Numbered from the stretch's first letter, positions 14,233-28,347 are shown. The stretch: DNA of 64,000 nt from Aquila chrysaetos chrysaetos (GCF_900496995.4 NC_044004.1:82901538-82965537), one strand, 5' to 3'. Program-made: numbers and translations. Notes: a model not told the origin generated them from the letters alone.

Positions 14233-17200
14233 ACCATTTCACTGCAGGCGCTGCCATCTGCTACCAAAGCATCTCACAACAGCTACCCGCAACCTTTAGC
14301 TGCTCTAGAGCAAAAAAAAAAATTATGATGGTACTGGTGTTGGTATGCAATTTATCCCAAACAAAATTTGGCTCATGGGATCACATTTTTTTTCTAGTAA
14401 AATATGCCACTGACTGACCTTCTATAATATCTCATCACCAAAGCCAGAACTGGCTGCCAGAGCAGCGCTATCACACCCTCTCCACCTCAAACTCTGATGG
14501 GTCAGTGATTCAGCACTGACTCAGAGTAAGCAGGGCTACAGACTGAACCACTTTGTGTCATTTCTCATTGTGTTTCAACGTCTCCCATCCAAGGAGTGAC
14601 ACAGTCCAACCTGTTAAGCTAACGAGAGCTGACAAGATCACAGCCCGAGAATAATAAAACATATAGAACAATAGATGCTCACCCTGGTTCTCTTCAGCTC
14701 CAACCAGCAGAGGAACTTTTTGTTTTAGCAGCTGATGAGATACACAAGAAGTTGTAGAGACACAGGGTAACTCAAGCGCACTTACTTTTGTTTCTGCTTA
14801 TTCCTTTCTCCTAACCTCCAACTTCTATTGATGCGCTAGTGGCTCACTCTCTATCAATCTCCATTAAACACTGATATAAGCTATAGAAAGATCATGTCAT
14901 CGGTTGACAGGGAAACCTCTAAATGCAATTCATTATTAACATCTGATGACTGATTAAATAACAGCCAGTCTTAAGGAAAGCACAGATTAAGGTTCTCCCT
15001 AGACATTTTTCTGTATACCACCAGTTTCTAAGAAAACCATTATATGTACAAGTTTCTAAACTCATACAGTAAGTAGCACAGTCCCCCTACAGTCCTGCTG
15101 CATTTCAACATCGGCCACAGGGAAATACGAGACTGAAGCACCTCTAGTTCTTGCGTCTGATGTTTCCAGTTTGCTACTGCAAAGGACTGGACTGCATCTT
15201 AGTCCTAGTCTTAATGTAGGTCATGAAGAGAAGTCAGACTGCAGTTGACTCCCTAGCTTTAGTGAAAATACTGTAGAAAAACAAAGTTATGATATGCCAG
15301 GGAAGAGGGAAGAGTGATTTTTAGATCTACCCCTTAGCGAACAGGTGAAGACATAGGTGCTGTCTTGTAGGCCAACATCTGTTGCTAAATTAGAGACAGA
15401 CTTGGGAAGAAGCACAAGGACTCTTTTTCCCAAAGTAGAAGGAACTGTTAATAAATTGGAAATACAAAGTTTTCTGGAAAGCAGGACTGGGGAGGTGTAT
15501 CGCTGTGAGTGGCCCCTGCAGAACAGCACAGAGGGGTGCACGGGTCCCTGGGCCAAACCCAATTGCCATCGACTAAAGCAGGAGCGGGAAAGGGCCTTGA
15601 GCTGGAAAAAGTGGCTGCTTTGCACTTTTGGGCAAGGATAGGCGGGGATACCCCCCTCCCCCAGTGTCTGGCTGTCTTTCTGGGCTGATAAAAACGGTAA
15701 GTTGCCCCTGATGAAGCTGTGATGGAAACCTAATCCTCTACAACAATAGCCCAGTGCTAAGAAGCATCCATGGGTCTGGGCATGAGAGAACGCAGGGACC
15801 CCTTCTAAGGGCATTTGTTTCTACATCAGTCTTTTGTCATGTCTTTCCCCCTCACCCACCTCCTTCCCTGCTTGGTTATTCCAGCATTAGTTTGCACAGG
15901 CTGTTTGCAGAGACAGAACAACAACAGAGGTCTACTTGGAAAGCCAGCAGAAACCTCTTAGCTTGAAATCAGAAATGTGCAGAATCCCAAAAGAACAAAA
16001 ATGTTTGAACTTGCCTCCCCAAAAGTGTTGTATTCATTGACTTGCAAGCAGGGGGAACAGCAGTAGTAATTTAACCTAGGGAAGAGTGCCAACGACTTAT
16101 TTAATTGCAGAGTTTGTGCCAACAACACCACAATACAACTATTAATACAAGTCTGCAGTACAAGACTAATTCTACTAACCTTTTGCTGTTGCCTTATAGT
16201 CAGGTCAGTGGCTGCATCCCTTCTGTGCTGACACTATTCAACAAACACTGGCAACTGCTTTTAAGCAAACATGAAGTGGAGCAAGGCAGGAGGGAGGGGA
16301 GTGTGATCATTGATAAAATGAAGATTCCCCCCACGACCCCACCCCTCTCTGTCTAAATGTTTTGCATTTCTTTCTCCATTTCAAGCCTCTCTCTTGAAAC
16401 TGGAAATGCGTCTTGCCGTGTATTTGCTCCTGGAAAGCAGCCAGATCTTTGGTCCAAATTCCATCAGCTCATTTCCCAGTTTCTATGAGACTGCATTTGA
16501 GAAATGTGGATCTCTCTCAGGCCACTGGCAAGATTGGTCATCAATCAATGTATAAAAACATGAGGTCTGACATTAGAGACCAAACCACTCTTCTAAATGA
16601 AGCATTCATTTAAATAATGCATATTTTTACAGCAAAATAAAAAAATAGCAATAATGGATCCAGCACTACTGCAAGTTTTCAAGGACATGATTATTGTAGC
16701 GATTATGTGCCATAGTAAACATCTTAAAATCCAACATTAAATAACGCATAAACACCAAGCAACATCATTCTTATATGAGGTAGTAAATTCACCACTGCAT
16801 TTGCAAGCTCACCCTTGCTTCACTCTTCACCCATTGCCATATTTGGGTTTTTATATTTACATCTTCTGACGGTATCACAACTATAAATTCTGAATGCTCG
16901 GAAGCAGATTTTTTTATTTCACTCATAAACAGCATAAAAGGGTCGTAGTTTTCAACTGTGATCTGCTGGCACTACCATGATAGAAAAAATAAATACTGAT
17001 TACAAGCTAAACAGAAAACCAAGAAAAATACTTCTGTATGACTATAGTTAATGGTGTTTATCAGGAAGTCAGTAGTTCTCTATAGGTGTTAGGAAGTTTC
17101 TGCAACATGTTGTGGACTGTATGCTCTTACAATTCTGAAATAAACACCTCTTGCCACAACATGTATCTTCTTCAGAGATCCCAGAGACCCTTCTGGCCTC

Positions 17201-20200
17201 CTTCTGCCCCATGAAACTGTTGCCACTTTTTGAAATGGCTCCGTTGCTCATTTCTTTGGCAAATATTTCCGTAATACTTTGATCTCCATTTTTATGTGAA
17301 TTAACATTTGACGTTTATCCATGCCTTTAAAAGGAAAAAAGTAATGAAAACTCTTACAAGTAATGGCAAATGTGAAGATCTGGCATATTTTCAAAAACTT
17401 GCCTTCAATAAAAAGGTGAAAAACCTCTAACAGTGCTAACAAAAACTGACCCCACTGACAATACAAACCAATTCCCCAAAGACTTCAGCATCACAAATTG
17501 TACCTCTGTATGTCAAGTCATGTTGAGAAAATGACCCACCACTGATAAAACCGGTATCTCTTCTATCTCTGTTGGCTGGTGTTTAAAACATTTTAACTGC
17601 TGATATGGACAAGACAAAACTGCTTACAGCATCACTGCAGAATGTGTGACTGAATCCCAGTAGAACATGGAGCTATGACATTCGTCAGCCAAACTCGTCA
17701 TTCATCTGTGCGTCAGAAAATCCCCATTCTTGAGTGAGAATAGGGAATGGCTTTCAGGCAGGCAGATTATCTGGAGAGGTCTGTGGGAACTGCAAAACAT
17801 TGCACCTGCCTGAAAAATGGCACCAACTCAGCACAAGACGTTTCCACAGGGGAAAGTTAATATATGGGAGGAATGCACATAAATCCTGTTATTTCTTAAT
17901 GGGATTTGGGAGCTTATTTCTCACCCTGTGCTTTGAAATGTATCCCACAGCCTATTCTATTAATGAATTTAAGCACAGTGATTTTCTTATCAGCAGGAAT
18001 CATTCTTCACTGGGGTTTGAATTTTTTTTTTGCTGGGATTTTTTAATGCAAGTGTGAAAAATTAATATTATGCTTGAATACCAGTTAGGATGTTAACAAG
18101 CTGTGTCCTGGATAAGCTGGTCTTGTCTGTTCCTGTTGTCCTTTTCCTAATTTCAATTGACCAAGAAACCTGGAATCATTTATTTGTTTGATTTTTGAAG
18201 TTCATGGCAAAGTAACAAGAGCTGTAGAAATAGATTCAGGCAGTGTCTGGCTGAAAATGGGAAGACCAGAAGTCTATTTCCAGCTCAGCCATGTGAATGA
18301 ATCTACACAAGCCTTGTCTTACTTAAAGCAAACTTAGGACATTTAGGAAGATGTTTTTTCACTCGGAGTGCTAAGTGTGATGCAGAGACACAGACTGTAT
18401 TTCCACAGGGGAAAGATGCTTCCAGGCATTTAACAACTTCTGACCTGAGTCTCTTTAAAGACCTAGGGTTCTGGCAAGTCCATCTGAAGTATACAGTCCA
18501 GACGTCCCTCAGAAACAAGAATCTAGTAAGTGAGCCGAAGCTGAGGGTTTTAAGTAAGTGGACCTACAAAGAAGGCAGGAACCCTTTGGGTGAGACAAAC
18601 ACAGATATGGCAGCCTATGTGAGATGAGATTATAAAGAAAAGGAGAAACATATTTAGTGCACTTAAAATCTACACTTCCTAAATAATACTCATCTGACAC
18701 ACAACAATGACCAATACCCTGCTCCAGCCAAGGCAAGTTTTCAGGGAACCTCCAAATATCTAGCAACCCTTGCTCCATCACTGGTGTGTGATAGTCGAGG
18801 CTACCCAAGGGTCTGATTTCTACATCTCACGTGTACAAAGCAGGCTTGGTCCTGTTCAGCACCCACGCCGGCAGGCATTCATAATGCAGACCAAACTGTT
18901 GACTTCACAGAAAGAAATCCAAGATGTGAGGTTGATGTGGCTGGGTGCTAGGCAGCCAGAGGACGCCAAATCTTCCTGCAGACAAGCTAGTCCTGATGCT
19001 GAATTGTAATTTCCTATTATTCCTGTTCCAAGCATCAGGGCAGGAAAAGAAAGCCTCTCCTATGCAGGATCAGAAATGCAGCCTGAAGACTCCAGAATGG
19101 TGGCAGAACGCCCATCTGTTTCTGTTGTTCATGCTCAAAGGCAAAGTCTACTGTCTCAAATCTCAAGCCGGGGGGAGATTTGCCACCTGGGCTGATGGAT
19201 ACCAACACATTTCAGGTTTTCCGACACTGCTCTGGGATGCTCTCTGCTGCCACCAAATGGTGATCCACTCAGGGCTTTGGAAATACACAACTAAGTGACA
19301 AAGGGTTTTTGGTTTAGCAGTCTATTTTTAAAGGCCTCTGGACATTTTTTCTTTGACTACCAATGTTTGTTGGCAAGCAAATTACAGTTCATCTCATTTT
19401 CACCTTCAAAGATCCCTCCCAGAGTCTGAGTAGTTCACGCACAATAGATCCATGCTGGATTCGCGCTCCACAGTTTTGAGCTTCATCAGAAGATCCTGAA
19501 GGCAAACACTGACGACATTTGAGATGAGATTAGCTCAGCTCCAGCTCTATTATCGATGATGGTTTTTCTTCCTATGCCTTGGGCTCCCAAGAAGCGTGGG
19601 AAAAGTTAAATGTAGTAGAATCTATTCTGCACAAACAGTGATTTAAAGAGTGCATTCTCTGGTTCTCATTCTAGGATCAGTGTACATCTTAACTCTGGTT
19701 ATACCTGCTACAGCCAAGCGGACAAGGATACATGGCATTTTTCTGCCTAATCTCTTTCGTGTAAGCTAAAGCCAGGGCAGGATTTACGAAGGCTCCATTT
19801 ATTGACCCTAAGGATTAGACGTTGTGTTTAATCACACAGGATCCCTCTCTGTCCAAGAACCTGAGAAGAAAATATTTCTTCCTTTACACCTTTTTGTGAC
19901 TTTGAAGGACATTAAACTGGATATGGTCCTCCGTAACTCATGTGGTTGCAATGCAGTGGCGGAGACTTGATCCTTCAGACCAGCTATCTCTGTGCATTTG
20001 GACCAAAACTTCACAGCTTGGGTTGATCTCTGGTAAGAGAGCAACTCTAAAGCATGACTGGTCAACTGGAAACAGACACCTGTCAGTCATTGTCCCCAGC
20101 CCCTGTCAGCATAACGGTATGACTTTTTTCAAGGGTAACTTCCTTCCACATGCACATTCATAAAAGTCACATCACTGAGTTGTCTGTGCACCTTAGGATT

Positions 20201-23200
20201 CATCTGTACTGATCTTTGTGAATAAGGACAACCAAGGTATTCCCGGTAGATGGGCTCATTGTGATGCATCACAGACCAACTGGCACTACCGGTTCAGACA
20301 GCCCATCTGCAGTCTGAAAAGCTCCTACTGACTTTGCTGGTGAAGCAGCAATGCCCAGCAAGCCACTGTTCACGTCAGTCAGTCTGTTTGTCTGCAATTG
20401 CTAATTCAGTGCTGTGGAAGTGAACAGAAGTCTTTTTGTGCTAGAGAATGATCTGCAGCCTATTGGAGGGGGGTGACAATAGAAGCCTTTTCATCAAGCA
20501 GCTCCTTAGCTTTAAGAAAAGGTAGACGATCCTGTCCCTTGTGCTGGCATCAACAGTCCTTCCTGAGACCCTAATCTGAGCCCTGAGAAACAAGGAAGAC
20601 TGGTGAGGAAACTGCCCCTCCGCTTTCTGAAACAATTACAGCAACAGTTCCTTTCTGCTTCTCTGAAAGCAAAGGTCTGCATCATCCAGATTTCCTTGAT
20701 GTCTGGGATCAGGCATCTGCCTTGTGTGTTGCCACAGTCTAGCAACAAGAGTCAGATGTGCAGGCAGATGATTTTGCACAATGAACCTGTTAGCTCATCA
20801 GCAAACAGAGCACACCTTTCTCCAGTGCCAAACCTAAAAGAAGTACTGGAGGGCGGGGAGAGGGGAATGAGGAAGAAATAATTTCTGTTGACCAGGCTGG
20901 TTTGGTCTTTGATCTTTTTACTACAACCCAGACAGGATGCCAGTCAGTGCAGGTCTGTACTTCTTTTTGCTCACAGGAGCACCTTTTCACCTGCCTTTGG
21001 ACTGAGACCAAGCACAAGCGATTACATTAGGGTTTAGTCCTAGACAAATTACTGCCCACTTACTGTTCACTTACTGCTTTCCCCAGTGAATACAAGTGAA
21101 GGAATAATGAATATGCCAACCCTCCATGCCCTGTAAGCTGATGTAGTTAAATAGTAAGATATCAGCACTCAGGCGATTCTTATATACCATTCTTGTTCTG
21201 TTCTTACACAGGAAGAAATACATTTCTAAGGACCTGCCATATTATACACAACATCCTTATCTATGGCCTTAAATGCATATCCAGTGCAGACAATGCTCTG
21301 CAAGAAGGCATGAGTGTAGCAATGGCTTTGAAATTGAAACCTTCATCAGCCCATTCGCAGTACATTGGAAGATAAGTCATGAAAGGGGGTAATTTTTTTT
21401 AAACATTAACAACACAGAGGCCCCAAGCAATTCTTCAGCAGTGAGGAGAAAAATAAAGTCCATATCTAACCAGACAAGAACAACTGTGGAAACTTTCAAA
21501 GAAAAAATAATTTGAAAAAAATTAATAATCCCAGAACAAGTCACCATGCCACTAGCTCAGTTTCACGTCCTCATGGCCAGGCCAATAAGTCTATCGTGAC
21601 TCCGCCAACTTCAGGCAAGCCTCTCTAATGCGAGCACTGGCTGTCTTCTTGGTGCTTGCAGCACTGCAAAAAGGTTAACAGTTTCTAAATTGCCATTTGT
21701 CACACACAGGGATATGGGGAACGGATGCAAAGAAACTTTGCTTGTCAGTGCATAAGATAATTTAACTTTGTTTATGGGGTCTCCGGGCATTTGAGTGGGG
21801 AAAACAATGGGCTCCTGGTACTGACCTAACGGAAGAACACTGATTCTGAGTGTTTTGATCAGTGGCAGAGACAGGGATAGGTGTCTGTGGGCCAGCTGGG
21901 GTCCAGAATGGCTTTTTGGGTTTCGTTTTGTCAAGAACGGTGGAACGATTCTCATTACATGTCACTAACTGCTCTATGAGCTCATTCAAGTGAGGTGAAC
22001 AAGGCATCATAACGAAAAATATTAAAGAAGTAGCACAGGCACGGGAGCCTCGTGGAAAACAGCCTGATCCAGCTCCTGTAAGCACCGACTGCTAGGGGGC
22101 TATTCATTTCATCAGAAGTTGGATCAGGCTCCTAACAAGGTTTAAACACCTTACAAGAATACAAGATTATTTCTCAGGCTCTGTCCCAAGCTACTCCTAT
22201 TATTATTAAACTTTTATTGCTTCCTACATCCCTGCTGAGAGGTAAACCTCAGAGTCTGTGTCATGCTTCTGGCATGAGGTCCCTGTAAATGACCTACCCT
22301 TTTGAGTTAAGGGAACCGATGAACTACAGCACAGCATGTGAAAAGTGTTCCCACATAGCCACTATCCGAGAAAGAACGCTTTAGATGCTTTAATTCCTAG
22401 GCAAGAGAAACAACTCTTTTGTTAGTATCATCAACATGGAGCTGAAAATAAAAGGGCATTTCAGAGGCCTACAACAGCTAAAACTATTCCAAGTGTTTGT
22501 GTGTAGCAATGAGACACAGACTGCAGAAATAGATTGCCTGGCACCAAAATGGTTGAGACTGATTAACATTAATTACGTTAAATTAAAAATTCCTGCAGGA
22601 AATTGAGAGGGAATGTACTCTTCTGTTACCAGTTTGCCTTTACTGCCTAGAACAGCCAGGGCTTTCATTGTTGCAATATTGATCTTACAGCTCAGGATGA
22701 GCCAAAAAAGTAATATGGAAATGGAAATCTGGGTTTGCTTCTGGGTATTATCATGGTTTTGAGACCAAAGGAAATCAGATTCCAATTAAACGTTCAGTAT
22801 CACCTGCAATCACTTTTGCATTTCTCATGAAATTTCTAGTTCCAGGTGAAGAAACCACTTGTTTAATGAGATTTCCACTGGGAGTAAATCTCCCCAAATA
22901 TGGGCCAAAATTACATCATTCTAAATTACTAAACAGGTATAATAAAAAAACAGAAGTTGAACTATATGACCCAAGATCTGAAAACAGAGAAGTGGGGATC
23001 ACTACAGGGGATTTGACTTCCACTGTTTCTGAAGGATTAGTGGCATATTTCTGATACCAAGTTACCTTTTAAACACTAATGGACAGAAGAAGAAAACTAT
23101 AATGTTTTAAAAAAAGAAAGTAATTAAAAACTTGAGAACCTTCTTGCCAAAGGAGTATTTGATAACCATGAGTAGCACGTTTTCCGGAGATGTAGTCTGG

Positions 23201-25190
23201 ATTCTTTCAGGTCTACAAACTTGCAAAGTTCTCTCAGCTGGGAAAAACTAGCATAACGTGCTCATTCTAGAGAGGCACTTTACCTCTGTCACCAACCTCT
23301 TTTTCCTCTTCACCTCTGCAAGACATTTATTTATTCGAAAACACAGGGAGAAACTGTGAACAGTTTCAAGTAAAGAATTTGATTGACAGCCATTCTCTAA
23401 GCTCATATAAATGAGAAATTCTTCCCCAGGAAGAATGTTAAGACTGTAGCTCCCTTCAAACTCTCACCTACACATTTCATTGACAACATGTTTTGTATCA
23501 CAGAATCAATACAAAAGGGAAAATACATTTTGTTAATTTGCAGCCTATGATTCATCTTTTTGGACACTGTCCCATTGCTAACCAGTGACATTCTGGTGCT
23601 AATTTAGGTACCGATTTTTGGATGTTCCCTTGAGGTGCAGTGGAAAAGGAACGTGCAACTGACTACTTTTTGCCCATTCTTCCATTCCTTTCCTTCTGGT
23701 ACAACAAAAACTAGTGTTGGGAAGATTCCATAAGGCTTATTTCTGAGGCTCTGTCACAAGTTTGTGCTTAGGAGGTAGACCAGGAATACTACGCACAATA
23801 CTAAAGCACTGTGGCCCAACAGGCAACTCCAGAAGACAAAGGGAACTTCCTTATGTTCCCAAGACTGATAAGTGCTGCTCTAGGACAGTCAACATCCTGA
23901 GTTTTCATTTTGCTGACACACTGTTAGCATTTCCAAATTTCTTTCCATTGAAAATCAGTATGTTCTTTTAAATGTCTTATACAGCCAGAATCATAACATG
24001 TTACGATTCTACAGCCTTCATGTGATCAGTTACATATAGTCAGTCCAGAAACAAGACAGAAAAAAATTCACTAGAGGGAATGTCAAAGCAACTTCCTATG
24101 TGGAGAGGGGAAAATGTGCGTCAGATGTAATAAATTTGTTTATTGTCTGCCTTCACCTCCAGCAAAATACATTACTAAGAGACCTCTGTTGAGGACTTTG
24201 AATTAGGTGTCATGAAACTGCTTCAGTATAGGTTTGTCTTTCCACAGGGAAAAAAGAACAGTGTTAGCATAAAAAGGTCATCTGTTTAAACTACCTAAAT
24301 TCATGTTAGCTGCACAACCCACATTTCTGACAAGTTGATTTAGACTTGGTTGCATGATGTGCTGAGCATCATGGCTGATTCAGCAAAGCATTTACTAGTG
24401 TGTTTAACCGTAAGTTTGCCTATCTGTGCACTCAGCCACACACACACTGAGAAATCAGCCTGTCTTGTTGCACAGAAGCACAGCAATACATCTATATAGC
24501 AAGGTGACTTTTACTGAAAGGCGGTAGATAACTTGTTCTTATTGTGAAGGTAATAATCAGATCTCTAAAACAGCACTTCCTACCAGCTGAGAATATAGGT
24601 CTGGTTTTTGCAACTTACACTCCCAGCTGTTGCTCCCACTGCTTTTGGGTCATTTCTTGGCATATTATTGGTGGAAAAATCTGTCTTTTCAAAGAACTGC
24701 ACAGGGCTGTGAGAACCAGTTTTCGTGCATCTGGGCCTTTTGTTAATTCACTCATCTTGTTTTTAATTTCTAGCACAGCCTTTGGTCTGAAGCTGAGACA
24801 GGCCAATACTTGTGGGTCCCACACGAGCATCAGTTCCTGATGGCTAGAAAGAACTATTGCATTCAAACAGATTTGCTGCCCGTCTAGTATTCTATAACAA
24901 TACATCAATGTTACTTTGATTGTTTTAAGTCACGCTGCAAGCTTTCATGGGTAGCAGCTTAAATATTTGCTGAAATCTACATTTTTATTTACACTAAGGC
25001 CATTTAACACCACTCTGTCAACGCAAACAGACAGTTAAGTGAACATAAATATAATGTATTTGCCAAAACAGAATAGGGAGCCAAAACAGAAATAAAACTC
25101 CTACCTTAATTATGAATAATCAAAAATGAAAAACTGACATCCACATTTTCTGATATTTATAGGTAATATTATTTAGAACTGTTATTGGAT

Positions 25191-25235
25191 CAGTTATTGT
25201 TAACAACAGTTAATAACAGTTAACTGTTATTGTTA
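25191..25235. repeat. Palindromic AACAGTTA cluster
   Basis: This contains the perfect 20-bp palindrome AATAACAGTTAACTGTTATT at 25212-25231, with further CAGTTA and GTTATTGTTA copies beside it. TAACTG is the core of MYB-type sites, so several candidate sites overlap here. Regulatory function is speculative. Confidence 0.6.
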
Positions 25236-25256
25236 GTGCGTACCTGCATGAGTAGT

Positions 25257-25300
25257 GTGATCTTTAATGGTCCCTTCCAACCCAAACCATTCCATGATTC
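25257..25300 (+). mobile_element. CR1 LINE 3' end fragment
   Basis: The stretch GATCTTTAATGGTCCCTTCC followed by AACCCAAACCATTCCATGATTC matches the 3' end of avian CR1 retroposons, which finish in short ATTCTATGATTC-type repeats. Only the last 45 or so bases are recognisable. 5'-truncated copies are the rule for CR1. It is one of the clues that the DNA is avian. Confidence 0.85.
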
Positions 25301-26860
25301 AATTAAGTACTCTTGTGCAAGTACAGAATTTAACCTGTAATGTGATTCAATTTATCATTTCTCCACAGTTCTTCATTACTTCACAGTATAATCAGAAGAA
25401 TACTGAATTAGCTAAATGACTAATATGCAATTAATTCTGAAGAGCACATAGTGAATTCAAACACAAGAATTTCTCAGCTGAAACTGGAAACCAGGAAACA
25501 GCTATAGGTGCTGCATGAATTCCAGAAAGCACAGCTTTCACATGCAAGCCATTCTCCAGCTCTGCATCACCGATGCACGAGCAAAACAAGGAAATGCTAA
25601 CAGTAGTAGCACAAACCAAGCAGTAGCTACAAGTTAAAAAAAAAAAAAATCCAGCAAAAAAAACCCACCACATTTTTGCAGTGTTGTTTCACAGAAGGCA
25701 GGCACAAGTCATACAGCTCCCAGTGGCACTTTGCACACTCCAGGCATGTTTGACATTAAGGGGCCTGGTTGTTGTGGAAACCAAATCCCATAGATTAATT
25801 AATGTTCAGCAGCCAGAGCCATCTCTCTTCCTCTCTGCTTCCCTGCCCCCAATTAAAAAAAAAAGGTGGCGCTTTTTACATCACAGAAGAATGTCAAAGC
25901 AAAAAGAAACTTTCTCCTCACAAATGCAGAACACTACCAATAAAACTGAACAACCTGTCTGAAGTGTTAGTGCCTCATGTTTATAAAATGAAAAAATATA
26001 ACACCATTTCAGTGAGGCTAGTTTTGCTTTATGCGGCTATGCCAAATTATCTCCAAGAAGGTCCAGCAAGAAAGGTGATTATGTGAAATTTCTAAAATCC
26101 CTTTATGATGAAAGAACCTTTATGGAAGTCCCCCTTTTCTACTTTCAACATGTAGATGCACTAATTACCAACAATTTATTTCAGATGAACTATTCAAGTG
26201 ACCGACAGTCTTCATGTGAATGTGTTCACACAGTGAGTTGCAGGATTTGAGTAACATTGATTCTGAATATCAGCATTTTCTTTCAGCCGACATTGGTTTT
26301 GATCCTTTGAATTTCCCACATATGTCCCAGTTTACGGGAGGGAGTAAGATTAGACATAAGTACATACATGCACCTAGCAGCTTGCTATATAAACGCATAC
26401 TATAACATGCAGAATGTACCAGACAGGTGACACGGAAGAGAAATACAGTTAACAGCCACTGCAGGTAAAATTGCAGAATTACCTAAATCCTATTTTCAAA
26501 ACAGTTTTAGGGCCATAGGTCAAACATATTTTAGATATTCATAGATTCAATTTGATGCTTTTGAAAATCCCTTGTCTTCAGTATCTGCATCTTAAGGTAC
26601 CTGGGTACTTTTAATAGCCCAGTTCTGATGAGAATGAGGAACCCTTTCTCCCATTTTCTTTCCCCCAAAATGTCCTTGTAAGCTATACTACTAGTTGCCT
26701 GTTGACAATACTCAATCATGAATAATTAAAATAATAAAAATCTTGAAGGCATACCATACTTATTAGCTATTTAGTAAGTAGAGAGTACGTAGGGTGAGAA
26801 AACCACTAATATAGCATAATATATACACACACCAAATAGGTACAAGTATTTATTATTCTC

Positions 26861-26863
<3 letters not shown>

Positions 26864-26895
<32 letters not shown>
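26864..26895. repeat. (AC)16 microsatellite
   Basis: A perfect dinucleotide repeat of 32 bp, 430 bp downstream (minus strand) of the SHROOM3 exon. Likely polymorphic. Confidence 0.95.
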
Positions 26896-26897
<2 letters not shown>

Positions 26898-27327
26898 CTG
26901 ATTAGCTAACATCACATCATGTGACTTAAAGCACTTACTTTCTTTTCAGAAGAGGTGGTGATGGGTTACTGAACATGCTCAGATATGCTATGACTTTGTG
27001 ACACAAGATCACCTCATGAGAGTCCCCTACTCACTCCCATTCATAGTAGTGAAATAAATAAATAGAGCCAATTTCTGCAAGCCAAGATACTTCCTGTGGG
27101 ACAAAAACTGCACTTTGATAGTTAAACAATGGCGAGAGCTCTCATGTGTTTCTCAAATATGTAGCTCCTGAGCAAACCTACTGATTTGAATAGGTGCTCA
27201 ACAGCTTTCAAAACCAAGCCAAATACAGTGTCAAATATAACATATCAGTGTTATTTTACAACTCTTGCCCTTTAAGTCGGGCACCACTCCTAACTTGTTT
27301 GCATTTCATTTAAAATAAGAAAAATAC

Positions 27328-27486
27328 CTTTGAGATGATTAATGGCTCCCCATGCTCCAGTCCGCCTTTCAGTGTGAATCCCCATGGAGCACCTCCTTGA
27401 AGCAGTGCCTCCAGGTAGATATATCTTCCTTTATGGGTAATGCTGGACTCTGAAGAAGATATGCTGGTGTTAATATTGTCTAACAT
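27328..27486 (-). CDS. SHROOM3: SHROOM3, first coding exon (start of PDZ domain)
   Basis: SHROOM3 is a cytoskeletal scaffold that binds F-actin and recruits ROCK to apical junctions, driving apical constriction in neural tube and other epithelia. This exon encodes about 53 residues. The block GRYIYLEALLQGGAPWGF and the following residues LKGGLEHGEPLIISK match the N-terminal half of the SHROOM3 PDZ domain almost residue for residue, including the carboxylate-binding-loop region (GAPWGF). The exon ends at AAG followed by a GTATTT donor in phase 0, so the next residue (V in mammals) comes from the next exon, outside the window. The start chosen is ATG at 27486-27484: it is the first in-frame ATG after an in-frame TGA at 27540-27538 and has A at -3. 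The first 18 residues (MLDNINTS...) do not resemble the mammalian leader, which is variable. A short acceptor-like CTTCTTCAG inside the leader leaves open that the exon is shorter and the start lies elsewhere. Confidence 0.9.
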
Positions 27487-27533
27487 CGTCAGCTGTCCTA
27501 TCACATACTCAGTCAAATATAAAACCCACTCAG

Positions 27534-27600
27534 GCAATCACAGAACAGTGAAGTTGGAAATTAAACTCCAGAAGTCCACCACAAGTCATCCCTGAATACG
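27534..27600 (-). mobile_element. Possible degenerate CR1 3' end
   Basis: On the plus strand, AATCACAGAACAGTGAAGTTG followed by a stretch with ACTCCAGAAGTCCACC resembles the reverse complement of a CR1 3' end (AATCACAGAATGGTTGAGGTT type, then a CTGGTCCAACC-like region), heavily diverged. It lies about 50 bp upstream of the SHROOM3 start codon. The call is weak because the match is gapped. Confidence 0.3.
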
Positions 27601-28073
27601 TGAAACAAGAAAAGGCTGAGACAGAAATTTTTTCTTCAGAACTGGAGTCCAAGGTGATGGGTTAAAAACATTTCCCAACAACGTTTCAGCATGCTGTTTC
27701 TCCTTCAGAATTGCGTAGTTTTACTGGTGTTTCAACACTGTGCTTTCCCCATTCCCAGGTATTCTGGGCATGATAGCTTTGTAAAGATATCTCCTCCTGT
27801 CTTCAGTATATCAAACTTGTGCTTTTAAAGATAGGAGCAAAAAAAGAAAAAAAAATATTTATAGATTTAAAAGCCCCTGGCCAGCAAATTGCCAAAATCC
27901 AAACGAATGCTTCATTTGTGATTGATTATCAGTCTTTTCTTCCTTTCTGCATGCGATTTACCATTACAATGGCCTTTTTGCCTCAGCCCACTGCACTAAA
28001 AGAATGGAAGCGTCTTCTCCCTCTCGGCTCTCAGTTACTCTGTCCACTTACTTCACAATTTCTGACTTGTCAG

Positions 28074-28098
28074 AAAAAAAAAAAAAAAAAAAAAAAAA
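28074..28098. repeat. A25 homopolymer
   Basis: An uninterrupted run of 25 A. No flanking retroposon body could be recognised. Confidence 0.95.
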
Positions 28099-28344
28099 GG
28101 CTGGGGGAGGAGAAGAGAGAAAGTCCACTCCTAAAACTATTTAGAGGGGTTTAAAATGTGAAATAACTCCCTACTTATTGGATTAAAAGTGCAAAAAAGT
28201 CTATCAGGAAAACTGGAGAAGCAGGTGAAATTAATCCTTGGGAAAAATGTTAAGACGATAGCTGAGCCCTTTTCATTTTCTGTGCTCTCCCCGATGATCT
28301 GCCAAAGCTGCAGCAGCTACTGCTGCTATGAGGGAGAGTGAGGA

Positions 28345-28347
<3 letters not shown>

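Larger units (their letters stand above)
1..27327 (-). other. SHROOM3: SHROOM3 intron 1 (partial), no coding exon found
   Basis: This stretch lies downstream, on the minus strand, of the first SHROOM3 coding exon and should be the 5' part of its first intron after the start codon. In human SHROOM3 this intron is very long, so an exonless 27 kb is expected. I looked on the minus strand for the second half of the PDZ domain (the part that follows IISKV in the family) and did not find it. Many short open frames occur, but none has family resemblance or a consistent splice context. The contents are simple repeats, one CR1 3' tail and two inverted-repeat patches, listed separately. That this is intron is inferred from the flanking exon. 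Confidence 0.7.

Noticed and set aside
15287..15814. 175-codon open frame on the minus strand
   Set aside because: It has no recognisable domain and no splice-site support, and it overlaps a plus-strand frame of similar quality. It sits in an inferred intron.
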